A stretch of DNA of 64,000 bases from Polaromonas eurypsychrophila (lineage in GTDB: Bacteria > Pseudomonadota > Gammaproteobacteria > Burkholderiales > Burkholderiaceae_C), in contig NZ_BMIG01000002.1 of the NCBI RefSeq assembly GCF_014641715.1, positions 310,001 to 374,000 of the forward strand. The letters are read 5' to 3'. A model generated the notes under the pieces. It did no database searches and was not told the origin of the DNA. It was given only the letters and a program-made list of their open reading frames with translations. The translations under genes were made by a program, and so were the position numbers. Each line of letters opens with the position of its first letter. The stretch's first letter is position 1. Below are positions 53,220 through 64,000 of the stretch, one piece after another.

Positions 53220-55268
53220 ATGGCTGACACCTCATCTTCCCTCATGGCCAATGCCATCCGCGCCCTGGCGATGGACGCCGTGCAGCAGGCCAACTCCGGT
53301 CACCCCGGCGCGCCCATGGGCATGGCCGACATGGCGGTGGCACTGTGGGGCCGTCACCTCAAGCACAGCCCGCACAACCCCGGCTGGTTCGACCGCGACC
53401 GTTTTGTGCTGTCCAACGGCCACGGCTCCATGCTGATTTATGCGTTGCTGCACCTGACCGGCTACGCGCTGCCGATCAAGGAACTGAAGAACTTTCGCCA
53501 GTTGCACAGCAAGACGCCTGGCCATCCGGAGTTTGGCTATACCGCCGGTGTGGAAACCACCACTGGCCCGCTGGGCCAAGGCCTGAGCAACGCGGTCGGC
53601 ATGGCGCTGGCCGAAAAGTTGATGGCGGCCGAGTTCAACCAGGCCGACCACAGCATCGTCGACCACCACACTTATGTCTTCATGGGCGACGGTTGCCTGA
53701 TGGAAGGCATCAGCCATGAGGCCTGCGCGCTTGCCGGCGCCTGGAAGCTCAACAAGCTGATCGCGCTGTACGACGACAACGGCATCTCCATTGATGGCCA
53801 GGTCTTGCCCTGGTTTATCGACAACACCCCTGTGCGTTTTGCGGCCTATGGCTGGAACGTGATCGGCCCGATTGACGGCCATGATGCCGACGCGGTGGAC
53901 CGTGCATTAAGCGACGCCAAAAACAGCGCTGACAAACCGACGCTGATTGTCTGCAAGACCCACATCGGCAAGGGTTCGCCGAATCGCGCCAACACCGCCA
54001 AGGCCCACGGCGAGCCTTTGGGTGCCGAGGAAATCAAGCTCACACGCGAAGCGCTGGGCTGGACCCACGCGCCTTTTGAGATGCCCAAGGAAGCCCATGA
54101 GGCCTGGGACGCCAAGGCCAAAGGCCTGGCGCTCGAAGCCGCCTGGGACGCCAAATTCACCGCCTACAAGGTGGCGCACCCCGAGCTGGCGGCAGAGTTC
54201 ACGCGCCGTATGAAGGGCGAGCTGCCGCGCGCGTTTTCCCAGATCGCCGTCGATAGCGTGGTGGGCGCCCACACCAAGGCAGAAACCGTCGCGTCGCGCA
54301 AGGCCTCGCAGATCGCACTGGAAGCCTTCACCGCAGGTCTGCCTGAAATGCTGGGCGGCTCGGCCGACCTGACCGGCTCCAACCTGACCAACACCAAAAG
54401 CACGCCGGCATTGCGTTTCGACCTGGCCGGCGATGTGGTGAAAAGCGACGCAGCCGACGGCGGCAAGGTCATCGGCCGCCACATCAACTATGGCGTGCGC
54501 GAATTCGGCATGGCCGCCATCATGAACGGCATCGCGCTGCATGGCGGCTACATCCCCTACGGCGGCACCTTCCTGACCTTCAGCGACTACAGCCGCAATG
54601 CAATTCGCATGGCCGCGCTGATGAAAATTCGCGTGGTGCATGTGTTCACGCACGACTCCATCGGCCTCGGCGAAGACGGCCCGACGCATCAGTCAATCGA
54701 GCACGCGGCCAGCTTGCGGCTGATCCCCAACCTGGACGTCTGGCGTCCGGGCGATACGGCTGAGACCGCCGTGGCCTGGGCCGTGGCGCTGCAGAACAAA
54801 AACAAGCCGACGGCCCTGCTGCTGAGCCGTCAGAACCTGCCGTATGCACCCAAAAACGATCTTGGCGAAATCAGCAAAGGCGCTTACGTGCTGGCTGAGC
54901 CGGCCGAAGTCGGTCTGAACAAAAAAGCCCAGGCGGTGATCATCGCGACCGGCTCCGAAGTACAGCTCGCGCTCAAGGCGCAGGAGTTGCTGGCGGCGCA
55001 CAAGATCGCGGTGCGTGTGGTCTCGATGCCCAGCACCACTACCTTCGACAAACAGAAGGCCGTCTACAAATCCGAAGTGCTGCCCGAAGGCATTCCGCGG
55101 ATCGCGGTCGAGATGGGCGTCACCGACGGTTGGTGGAAATACGGCTGCGCTGCGGTCGTCGGCATCGACAGCTACGGTGAATCGGCGCCGGCGCCCGTGT
55201 TGTTCAAGCATTTCGGCTTCACGCCTGAAAACGTGGCCGACACCGTGCGCAAGGTATTGAAGAAATAG
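53220..55268 (+). CDS. tkt: Transketolase
   Basis: A 682-residue thiamine diphosphate enzyme of the pentose phosphate pathway. ATG 53220. Motifs: [20 protein letters not shown] and [14 protein letters not shown] at the N-terminus, the ThDP motif [19 protein letters not shown] ending in [11 protein letters not shown], and the transketolase signature [37 protein letters not shown] carries the catalytic His. The gap gene follows after a family C repeat, linking pentose phosphate and glycolytic steps in a likely cbb-like or glycolytic transcription unit. Confidence 0.96.
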   Translation: MADTSSSLMANAIRALAMDAVQQANSGHPGAPMGMADMAVALWGRHLKHSPHNPGWFDRDRFVLSNGHGSMLIYALLHLTGYALPIKELKNFRQLHSKTPGHPEFGYTAGVETTTGPLGQGLSNAVGMALAEKLMAAEFNQADHSIVDHHTYVFMGDGCLMEGISHEACALAGAWKLNKLIALYDDNGISIDGQVLPWFIDNTPVRFAAYGWNVIGPIDGHDADAVDRALSDAKNSADKPTLIVCKTHIGKGSPNRANTAKAHGEPLGAEEIKLTREALGWTHAPFEMPKEAHEAWDAKAKGLALEAAWDAKFTAYKVAHPELAAEFTRRMKGELPRAFSQIAVDSVVGAHTKAETVASRKASQIALEAFTAGLPEMLGGSADLTGSNLTNTKSTPALRFDLAGDVVKSDAADGGKVIGRHINYGVREFGMAAIMNGIALHGGYIPYGGTFLTFSDYSRNAIRMAALMKIRVVHVFTHDSIGLGEDGPTHQSIEHAASLRLIPNLDVWRPGDTAETAVAWAVALQNKNKPTALLLSRQNLPYAPKNDLGEISKGAYVLAEPAEVGLNKKAQAVIIATGSEVQLALKAQELLAAHKIAVRVVSMPSTTTFDKQKAVYKSEVLPEGIPRIAVEMGVTDGWWKYGCAAVVGIDSYGESAPAPVLFKHFGFTPENVADTVRKVLKK

Positions 55269-55283
55269 ACGCAGAGACAAAGC

Positions 55284-56386
<1,103 letters not shown>

Positions 56387-56387
56387 G

Positions 56388-56480
56388 GCCCCACGGTCGC
56401 TCGCTTCGCGTAGCTCCCTGCCCCCGGGGGGCCGCTGCGCCTGCGGGCCGGCAGAGCCGGACCCGCGGCCCCTGCTGGCT
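56388..56480. repeat. Family B GC-rich repeat, intergenic copy after gap
   Basis: Begins ccccacggtcgctcgcttcg two bases after the gap stop and contains gccgctgcgcctgcgggccg, then gcagagccggacccgcggcc, matching 45211-45310 almost throughout. It lies between the gap stop and the terminator. Confidence 0.85.
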
Positions 56481-56484
56481 TAAG

Positions 56485-56515
56485 AAATAAAGCGCCTTCG
56501 GGCGCTTTATTTTTG
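56485..56515 (+). terminator. Intrinsic terminator of the tkt-gap unit
   Basis: aaataaagcgcc-ttcg-ggcgctttattttt: a 12-bp stem closed by a stable TTCG tetraloop, followed by T residues. It is placed 98 bases beyond gap, after the family B repeat. Confidence 0.92.
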
Positions 56516-56642
56516 GGCAACCGGCAAGCCCCCGGCGACTCCTGCGTACAACAGGCAGGCCCCTGATGTATTGACGGCTCGCGGCGCCGCACGTATGGTT
56601 GCCCGATGCCGGGCCCATGCAGCGCGGCGCGGGGGGAGCGTC

Positions 56643-57908
56643 ATGCAGGATCCGGCGTTTCGGGAATGGTTGGTCAGCAAAAGCTGGGCGCAGGGGGTGC
56701 GTTACAGCAAGGTCGTGGCCTGCCTGTTGCCGCCCGCAGCCCTGGCCGTCCATGCGCCGTCCATCGCCGGAGGCTGGGAAGCGTTGCCGGCGGCCTCCTT
56801 GTGGTTGCTGGGTTGGCAGCTCACCGCCGAACTTTTTTTTCTTGGCATTGTTGCCGCTGACCGCCTGTTGCCGCCATCGCACAGCCGCGAAATTCCGCTC
56901 CACCTGGCCTGCATCGGTGCGGTGGCGCTGGCGACCTGGATAGGTGCTGCAGCGGCCTGGCGGCGCGGTGACCTGTCGATTTACGCCGCCGGCCTGACCT
57001 TTGTGGCTACCGTGATGTGCACACCGCGCCCTGTGCGCCGCCCCATGTACCTGCTCAGTTTTGCCGTGCTGGGGCTGGCCGCGGTCTGGCGGCACGGCGA
57101 TGCGGCCCGTGTGCTGGCCACGCTTGTCAACCCTTTTTGCGTGGTTGTTCTGTGCATGGAACTGGACAAGTTCAGTTACGCGCGCAATCTGGAACTCTTC
57201 ACCGAGACGCGCCGCGCCGAGACCGAACGCGCCCGCGCCGACCGGGTGCTGTACAACGTGCTCCCCGCCCCCATTGCCGAGGAACTCAAGCGCGATGGCA
57301 AGGTCAAGGCGGTCAAATTCGAAAACATGGGCGTGTTGTTCGCGGACATTGCCGGCTTCACCAGCTTCTCGCGGGCCTTGCCGCCCGATGCGCTGGTGCT
57401 GGTGCTCAACGACATCTTCTCTGCCTTCGATGAACTCGTGGAACGGCACGCGCTGGAGAAAATCAAAACCATCGGTGATGCCTACATGGTGGTGTCGGAC
57501 CAGCGACTGGACAGCCTGGCGCAGCTTGCACTGGACATGGGGGATGCGCTGGAGCGCTACAACCGCGGCAACGGAACCCGGCTGGGCATGCGCATCGGGA
57601 TTCACGCCGGTCCCGCGGTCGCCGGTGTCATCGGTGTGAAACGCTTTCTCTATGATGTCTGGGGTGACACCGTCAACGTGGCCAGCCGCATGGAAAGCAC
57701 GGGCGCGACCGGTGCCATTCATGTGACAGAAGCCGTGTACCTGCAAACCCGCGGGCAGTTTGAGTTCAGCGCGCGCGGGCCCCTGGAGATCGAGGGCGGC
57801 GGCACGCTGTCCACCTGGTGGCTGCGGGGTCCGGCGGGTCCGGTTTCCGGCAAGCAGGCTGGCGCGTTGCTGTCAGACGGCCTTGCTGAGGCGCCCGCTG
57901 TCACGTAG
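56643..57908 (+). CDS. Membrane-bound class III adenylate cyclase
   Basis: ATG 56643, behind ggggggagc, gives 421 residues. The N-terminal about 190 residues hold roughly six transmembrane segments. The catalytic domain follows: VLFADIAGFTSFSRALPPDA (metal Asp), LEKIKTIGDAYMVV (metal Asp and substrate-specifying Lys), FLYDVWGDTVNVASRMEST (specificity Asp, transition-state Asn/Arg). The Lys/Asp pair points to ATP rather than GTP, hence cAMP synthesis. No effector gene neighbours it. Its 3' end overlaps the convergent acetyltransferase remnant by 36 bases. Confidence 0.88.
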   Translation: MQDPAFREWLVSKSWAQGVRYSKVVACLLPPAALAVHAPSIAGGWEALPAASLWLLGWQLTAELFFLGIVAADRLLPPSHSREIPLHLACIGAVALATWIGAAAAWRRGDLSIYAAGLTFVATVMCTPRPVRRPMYLLSFAVLGLAAVWRHGDAARVLATLVNPFCVVVLCMELDKFSYARNLELFTETRRAETERARADRVLYNVLPAPIAEELKRDGKVKAVKFENMGVLFADIAGFTSFSRALPPDALVLVLNDIFSAFDELVERHALEKIKTIGDAYMVVSDQRLDSLAQLALDMGDALERYNRGNGTRLGMRIGIHAGPAVAGVIGVKRFLYDVWGDTVNVASRMESTGATGAIHVTEAVYLQTRGQFEFSARGPLEIEGGGTLSTWWLRGPAGPVSGKQAGALLSDGLAEAPAVT

Positions 57909-58482
57909 ACGGTCCGCCAGCGTGGCCCTGATCGCCGGCCACTCGGTGTCAAGGATGGAAAAATAAACCATATCGCGCCTGCGTCCTGAGGTGGCAATCA
58001 GGTGCTGGCGAAAGATGCCTTCCCCGACCGCACCGATGCGTGCCAGTGCCTGGCGCGACTGCTGGTTGAGTACCTCGGTCTTGAAGACCACCCGGATCAG
58101 CTTCAGGCGTTCAAACGCGTGCGTGAGCAGCAACAGCTTGGTTTCGGTGTTGGCGCCGCTGCGCTGACAGGCGGGCGACAGCCAGGTCGCGCCGATTTCC
58201 AGCCGGCGGTGCGCCATCGCGATGTCCATGTAGCGGGTGCTGCCGATTACCTCACCGTCGCTCTGCCGAATGTTGGCGAAGGGCAGGCTCAGGCCAAGCT
58301 GCTGATCGGCTAGCGCCTGTACCACAATAAGCATGCATGTCAGCTTCAGTCAGGATGGCCGCCGGCTGCAGCCGCCAGAGTTCCGGATGCAAGCCGGCCC
58401 GCGACAATGCCGGAGCATGGGCCAAAGTCAGGGGATCGAGCCGGATATGCGCGCCGGACAGCGAGAGTGCTTCCATAGTCAA
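57873..58482 (-). pseudogene. GNAT-family N-acetyltransferase with a one-base frameshift
   Basis: The N-terminal frame (MTMEALSLSGAHIRLDPLTL to EADMHAY) stops matching at about 58330. The family continues in another frame as VVQALADQQLGLSLPFANIR, STRYMDIAMAHRRLEIGATW and QSRQALARIGAVGEGIFRQH, all typical of RimJ/RimL-like acetyltransferases. One extra T in the run around cttattgtgg would explain the shift. It is 14 bases downstream of the coiled-coil protein gene. A sequencing error is possible since only one lesion is seen. Confidence 0.72.
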
Positions 58483-58496
58483 GGCTTGTTCTCGGC

Positions 58497-58898
58497 TCAG
58501 CGCGCCAGTGCCAACGTCAGGGCAACCACGGCGATGACAGCCACCAGCGCCGTCAAACCGGCCAGCGCCAGCAGGCGTATGCGGTTGGTCTCGGCGCGCC
58601 GGATCAGCTGCGTGTTCTGCTCGGCCAGCGCCTTGATCAGCTCCGACGATGCAAGCATCTGCTCGTGCAGGTCGTGGGTGGCGCTTTCCAGCGCCAGCAC
58701 ATGCGCCCGTAGCGCGGCTATGGCCTGCCCTTCCGGCGACTGCTGCACGCTGATGACGGTGTCTGCTGGCGGGACCAGCGATGGCTTCTTGGCGACAGTG
58801 TGCCAGAGTTTTTTAGCGCCATCGGCGACCCTGGGCGCGTTCTTGATCACGTCCGACCAGGGAACCATTTGCAACACCGCCAGCCAGCCAATTGCCAT
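58497..58898 (-). CDS. Coiled-coil tail-anchored membrane protein, function unknown
   Basis: ATG 58898, with agaggtgg upstream, gives 133 residues; an upstream start at 58976 is unlikely. An amphipathic N-terminus (MAIGWLAVLQMVPWSDVIKN) precedes VADGAKKLWHTVAKKP. A coiled coil follows (about 60-110, LRAHVLALESATHDLHEQML). A single C-terminal transmembrane helix (LLALAGLTALVAVIAVVAL) ends three residues before the stop. Proteins of this shape are widespread in beta-proteobacteria without a known role. It probably forms an operon with the GNAT remnant. Confidence 0.68.
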   Translation of the reverse strand: MAIGWLAVLQMVPWSDVIKNAPRVADGAKKLWHTVAKKPSLVPPADTVISVQQSPEGQAIAALRAHVLALESATHDLHEQMLASSELIKALAEQNTQLIRRAETNRIRLLALAGLTALVAVIAVVALTLALAR

Positions 58899-59014
58899 AA
58901 ACCACCTCTTGTGAAATGTGGCGCCGGTGATCGCCATCGCCGCCCGCCCGCAGGGGCGCATCCAGTTTACTTGCACGCATCATTGCACCGGCAGCGCCGC
59001 AAGCAGGCCTTGTC

Positions 59015-60085
59015 TCAGGCGCGGGAAGATGCCGGCATTTCTGCCGGCCGCTCCTCGCGCCCGCCCGGATGCACCGCAAAACGAGCCGGGTCGCGCCCGT
59101 GCACCGGCGTCTCGCTGTCAAACGACCAGCCACCGAACTGCGTGCGCCTGTAGTCGGCCATGGCTTGCGCGATCTCGGCCTGCGTGTTCATCACGAACGG
59201 GCCGTACTGCGCCACCGGTTCGGCAATCGGTTTGCCTTGCAGCAGCAAAAATTCGCCTTCTACTTCGCCGTTGATGAGTTCCACCGCCGCGTCGGCGCGT
59301 ATCTCGATGGCCGACGGGCTGCTAATTGCCTGGCCAGCAATCTGCACCGAGTCGCCCTTGAAGAAATAGAGTTGGCGCCGCGTGCCGGCGCTGACGGCGG
59401 CCGGTAAGGCCCAGCGCGCGCCAGGCGCCATGCGGAGGGTCCAGATCGCCACGTCAGCATCGGGCCGTGCAGCCCAGGAATCGGGCGGCGGCGCAAGCGG
59501 GTTCATCGCCGCGCCGGCATCCTGCAGCCGCCCGGCGATCACCGCGACCTCGGTGCTGCGGCCCTGGTCGTCAGTGGCTGTCACGCGCGGAATGTCATGC
59601 GACCAGAACATCGTGAAGTGAGGCTCGCTCATCTTGGCTGCCGCCGGCAGGTTCAACCAGATCTGGAACAGCTCCAGGGGGTTGTCGTTCTTTTCGTCGA
59701 GCAGCGGAAACATCTCGGCATGTACGATGCCTTTGCCGGCCGTCAACCATTGCACGTCCCCGCCGCCGAAACGCGCAGTCGCGCCCAGCGAGTCGGAATG
59801 GTCGATCAGGCCCTTGCGCACAATGGTGACGGTCTCAAAACCGCGATGCGGATGCGGCGGAAAGCCCGGCACTTTCTCGCCGTGGTACATGCTCCAACCG
59901 TCCTTGCGGCTGAAATCCTGGCCGATGGTGCGGCCGGCCAGTGAGGCCGCCGGCCCCATGTCGGCATTGGCCTGCGGGTAAGCATCGTCGTGGTAGGCGC
60001 AGAACAAAAACGGGTCCAGGGTTTCCCACGGAAAACCAAGCGACTTGACCTGGAGCACAGGGGTGTTGGCGGCGTTGGAAGACAT
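59015..60085 (-). CDS. Pirin-family protein
   Basis: A 356-residue bicupin from ATG 60085. The iron-binding pirin motif is in FPPHPHRGFETVTIVRKG and GGGDVQWLTAGKGIVHAEMF (three His and a Glu). It also carries LFQIWLNLPAAAKMSEPHFT and FVMNTQAEIAQAMADYRRTQ from the C-terminal cupin. Some bacterial pirins show quercetinase activity or bind metabolic enzymes; the role here is unknown. Longer than the common 230-290-residue pirins because of a loop with NPLAPPPDSWAARPDADVAI. Confidence 0.9.
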   Translation of the reverse strand: MSSNAANTPVLQVKSLGFPWETLDPFLFCAYHDDAYPQANADMGPAASLAGRTIGQDFSRKDGWSMYHGEKVPGFPPHPHRGFETVTIVRKGLIDHSDSLGATARFGGGDVQWLTAGKGIVHAEMFPLLDEKNDNPLELFQIWLNLPAAAKMSEPHFTMFWSHDIPRVTATDDQGRSTEVAVIAGRLQDAGAAMNPLAPPPDSWAARPDADVAIWTLRMAPGARWALPAAVSAGTRRQLYFFKGDSVQIAGQAISSPSAIEIRADAAVELINGEVEGEFLLLQGKPIAEPVAQYGPFVMNTQAEIAQAMADYRRTQFGGWSFDSETPVHGRDPARFAVHPGGREERPAEMPASSRA

Positions 60086-60241
60086 GATGGAGGGCCTTTC
60101 TGGGGCGTGTGGGGCTCGATGCTCACAAATGGGCTTGCCTGCCCCGTTTTCAAGGGTCAACCTGGCTGCGCTGTTGCCGATTCCGGACACACAGCGGTGC
60201 GCCCGTCCTACAGCTGGCGTGCAACGCAAGACTTATCTTAA

Positions 60242-60709
<468 letters not shown>

Positions 60710-60750
60710 AGATCTGCCCTGGCGCCATCTCCCGATGGTGCCGGATGCTC

Positions 60751-60788
60751 AAAGGCGCCCCTTGCTTGCGTGAGGGGCGCCTTTTGCT
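60751..60788 (+). terminator. Intrinsic terminator after the collagen-like gene
   Basis: aaaggcgcccct and aggggcgcctttt pair over a tgcttgcgtg loop, followed by gctttt. It also lies just beyond the convergent ABC permease stop at 60812, so it may serve both. Confidence 0.85.
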
Positions 60789-60811
60789 TTTGTCGTGCAC
60801 GCGGTGCGTGT

Positions 60812-61569
60812 TCAGGTTTTGAGTTTCCAGCCCGTCCGGAAAATCCACCAGACCGCGCCCAGGCACAGTGCCAGGAAGCCGAGGATGGCGGCCACGCTGA
60901 TGCCGACATTGACGTCGGCCACGCCGTAAAAACTCCAGCGAAAGCCGCTGATCAGGTACACCACCGGGTTGAACAGCGCGATCTTCTGCCACAGCGGCGG
61001 CAGCATGTTGATCGAGTAAAACGCGCCGCCCAGAAAAGTCAGCGGCGTGACTACCATCAGCGGCACGATTTGCAGCTTCTGGAAGTTGTCGGCCCAGAGC
61101 CCGATGATGAAGCCGAACAGGCTGAAGGTCAGTGCGGTCAACAGCAAAAAGCAGAGCATCCAGAACGGGTGCGCAATGCTGTAGGGCACGAAGAGCCGCG
61201 CCGTTGCCAGGATCAAGAGGCCCAGCAGCACCGACTTGCTAGCGGCCGCGCCCACATATCCCATCACCACCTCAAGCGAGGACACCGGCGCAGACAGCAG
61301 CTCGTAAATTGTTCCCGACCATTTCGGCATGTAGATGCCGAAGGCGGAATTGGAAATGCTTTCGTTGAGCAGCGACAGCATGATCAGGCCCGGAATGATG
61401 AAAGCGCCGTAGCTGATGCCGTCAATGTCGCCCATGCGCGAGCCGATGGCCGCGCCGAACACCACGAAATACAGCGAAGTCGAGATCACCGGCGAGGCTA
61501 TCGACTGCGTCAAGGTGCGGAAGGTGCGCGCCATCTCAAAGCGGTAGATGGCGCGGACGGCGTACCAAT

Positions 61570-61573
<4 letters not shown>
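60812..61573 (-). CDS. ABC-2 type exporter permease
   Basis: A 253-residue protein with six membrane helices. [20 protein letters not shown] and [20 protein letters not shown] open the ABC-2 domain; [20 protein letters not shown] and [16 protein letters not shown] give the signature at the end. It works with the ATPase encoded just upstream, the two overlapping by 4 bases (ATGA). The pair resembles the YadG/YadH family of exporters; substrate unknown. Confidence 0.93.
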
Positions 61574-62526
<953 letters not shown>

Positions 62527-62616
62527 ATCGGGTTCCGGTTGGTGCTGACGCGATGAAGCTGCGCCGGACTGCGCCACTGTAACTGGATCGTGTGAAGGCT
62601 GCTGGCGCCGGGGCGA

Positions 62617-62655
62617 GGGCCTGATCGCACTTGCATAAATAGTGTGAACAGGCCC
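62617..62655. repeat. Short palindrome related to the 38921 MITE-like element
   Basis: Bases 62630-62654 match the right terminal repeat of the 38921-39185 element at 21 of 25 positions. The left side gggcctgatcgcac pairs with gtgtgaacaggccc (12 of 14). It looks like the element reduced to its two ends. Located upstream of the ABC exporter ATPase gene and beside the broken GFA gene. Confidence 0.55.
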
Positions 62656-62660
62656 CAGAG

Positions 62661-63055
62661 CTAGCTGGTGATGGCAGGCGCTTCCGACCAGTTGTCGTGG
62701 CTGCCGTCCACATAGGTGATGGGGGCTGCGGCCAGTTCTTCGGGCGTGACATTCTCCAGGCAGCCCAGGTTCACGCCATAGATGGTGTGGCCGTCGGGTG
62801 TTGTGCCCATGCCGAAAGGGCGCACGCCGCAGTGGTTGCAAAATGGTGCTCGTTGCGCAGCGTGTTGAACAGGTACTTCGTCAGGTCCGCCTGGCCCGAC
62901 AGCAGGCGAAAATCTTCCGCCGCGGCGATGGCCGGCCAGAAACGGTTACGCGCGCAGATCGAGCAGTTGCAGCGGTAGGTGCTGGCGCTCAAATCCCGAT
63001 CGGCTTCGAAGCGGACCGCGCCGCAGTGGTAGCTCCCCTGAAAGATTTTCTTGAT
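62661..63055 (-). pseudogene. GFA-family (glutathione-dependent formaldehyde-activating-like) protein, broken
   Basis: The zinc-binding fold can be followed: KKIFQGSYHCGAVRFEADRD and TYRCNCSICARNRFWP, then [20 protein letters not shown]. There a one-base deletion near 62852 shifts the frame; the continuation ([12 protein letters not shown], then [20 protein letters not shown]) runs in another frame to TAG 62661-62663. The expected ATG start reads ATC at 63055-63053. Two lesions make this a pseudogene. A second GFA remnant lies 0.5 kb away. Confidence 0.72.
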
Positions 63056-63071
63056 GCGGCGCGCCGTTGCT

Positions 63072-63557
63072 TTATTTCACGCGCCGGTAAGTCGCCGTCA
63101 TGAAACGTTTCCAGCCGCCGTCCGGCTGCAGGGTCTGCGAATGCAGCGTGCGTTCGTCCTTGCTTTTGATGGTGATCACGTCCTGGTACTTCGCCGTCGT
63201 GCCGTCGCCGGTGAAACTGGGACCTTCGGTGTCCAGCGTCAGCACTTTCCTGGCGGCGTCGAGCTGGCCATCGTAGAAAAACATGCCGGGCATCATGGAG
63301 CCGGCCCAGCTTCCGACAAACTTCTTTTTGTCGGTGTCATAACCCAGCGTCATCAGCATGTTGCCCGTGCCGGCGTTGCCCGGCATCTCACCCTGGCCCT
63401 CGCATACCACCCACAACTCGCCCAGGCCGCGCACGTGCTCGGTGCCCGTGGTCTGGCTGGCCGGCTGGGCGGGCCCCATGTCGCATTCGCCGGTCAGGGT
63501 CCAGTCGCCCAGCAGTTGTTGCAGCCAGATGTGTTCTCGTTGCGCTTTGGTTTCCAT
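63072..63557 (-). CDS. DUF1579 family protein
   Basis: A 161-residue single-domain protein from ATG 63557 (METKAQREHIWLQQLLGDWT). Characteristic text: LTGECDMGPAQPASQTTGTE, LGYDTDKKKFVGSWAGSMMP and LTLDTEGPSFTGDGTTAKYQ. DUF1579 proteins form a calycin-like beta-barrel and are of unknown function. No signal peptide. The gene is intact between two broken GFA genes on the same strand, with which it probably once formed an operon. Confidence 0.85.
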   Translation of the reverse strand: METKAQREHIWLQQLLGDWTLTGECDMGPAQPASQTTGTEHVRGLGELWVVCEGQGEMPGNAGTGNMLMTLGYDTDKKKFVGSWAGSMMPGMFFYDGQLDAARKVLTLDTEGPSFTGDGTTAKYQDVITIKSKDERTLHSQTLQPDGGWKRFMTATYRRVK

Positions 63558-63604
63558 GTCATTCGCTCCTTTTTATGCACGTTCTTGTTGAAGGTTCCGG
63601 CGGC

Positions 63605-64000
63605 TCACAGGTAGCCGGTTGTTGGGCGCGGGTTGGCCCAGTCGTCGTGTGCGCCGTCTTCGTAACGAATCGGAGCGGCAGCCAGTTCATGGGGCGGGGC
63701 GTCGTCCAGGCACGCCACATTCACGCAAAAAAAGTCGCCGCCCATGGCAGGCCCGGTGGCACTGACGAAAGCGTAGACGCCGCAGGTCTTGCAAAAGGTG
63801 TGATCAATCGAGCCTTCCCCGAAGCGGTAGTGGCTCAGATTCTCTGCGCCTTGAAGCAGGCGGAAGGCCTCGTACGGGACGTGGTTCTTCCATATTCGGG
63901 TCTTGCTGCAAAACGAGCAGTTGCAGTTGCAGCGCAGCGTCTAGGCGAACCAGAGGCCGGGCCGAATTTGAGGTGAACGTTGGCCTGCTGGCGCCAGATC
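63605..64000 (-). pseudogene. Second GFA-family protein, frameshifted and cut by the window end
   Basis: Reading on the minus strand, VHLKFGPASGSP precedes a frame change at about 63940. A different frame then continues RCNCNCSFCSKTRIWKNHVP, EGSIDHTFCKTCGVYAFVSA, GDFFCVNVACLDDAPPHELA and ends TGYL at TGA 63607-63605. An in-frame TAG stands just before the zinc motif. The zinc motif itself carries a 6-bp duplication (CNCNCS rather than CNCS). The 5' end lies outside the window. Confidence 0.65.

Overview
The window is a GC-rich chromosomal segment that reads like a beta-proteobacterium of the order Burkholderiales, most likely family Comamonadaceae (Polaromonas/Rhodoferax/Acidovorax type). This rests on gene content and order (minCDE, lptD-surA-rsmA, metXW, GTP-type PEP carboxykinase, MaeB-type malic enzyme with a phosphotransacetylase tail), on protein sequence character, and on the dispersed short palindromic repeats; it is an inference, because no rRNA or tRNA gene is present. 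I saw no CRISPR array, prophage or complete insertion sequence.

Layout. 1-5.9 kb: a branched-chain amino acid/amide-type ABC uptake operon (binding protein, two permeases, two ATPases) ending in an aromatic-aldehyde-type dehydrogenase. 6.4-8.3 kb: minCDE. 8.6-10.5 kb: MerR regulator plus hotdog thioesterase, then two small secreted proteins. 10.5-16 kb: a double AAA+ ATPase, threonine ammonia-lyase plus thioesterase, a MOSC protein, a glycine-zipper lipoprotein and a small membrane protein. 16.7-21 kb: PEP carboxykinase, a two-helix membrane protein, a LysR regulator and a glycine-rich RRM protein. 21.4-25.8 kb: a bufferin-type metallophore locus (bufA, MNIO enzyme bufB, bufC, doxX) preceded by the remains of an ECF sigma factor, a zinc-finger anti-sigma-like gene and a TlpA-like thioredoxin. 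25.8-30 kb: ammonium transporter with a sigma-54 promoter, a Mn-riboswitch-controlled TMEM165/GDT1 exporter, and metXW behind a SAM-II riboswitch with a terminator. 30-34.3 kb: chromate resistance proteins ChrB-like and ChrA, and a SulP transporter. 34.3-41.2 kb: DUF72, M20 peptidase, lipase, MFS transporter, RsmE and an AmgK-like kinase. 41.3-46.2 kb: lptD, surA, rsmA. 46.2-47.2 kb: secreted barnase-like RNase with barstar. 47.4-53 kb: malic enzyme, a decayed ParD/zeta toxin-antitoxin locus, pepP and murU. 53.2-56.4 kb: transketolase and GAPDH. 56.6-64 kb: a membrane nucleotide cyclase, a frameshifted acetyltransferase, pirin, a collagen-like lipoprotein, an ABC-2 exporter, and a DUF1579 gene between two broken GFA genes.

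Two themes stand out. The first is metal and oxyanion handling: bufferin, Mn export, chromate efflux and SulP are clustered within about 12 kb. The second is dispersed repeats. At least four families are present, and two of them sit in frame inside otherwise conserved coding sequences: family A in bufC, chrA and the doxX tail, and family B in metX and the AmgK-like kinase. Two MITE-like elements with long terminal inverted repeats are also present.

Decay is concentrated at the bufferin regulator, the toxin-antitoxin locus and the last 1.4 kb. The most interesting unit is the bufferin operon: its biosynthetic genes look intact while its presumed sigma/anti-sigma regulator and thioredoxin partner are multiply broken.
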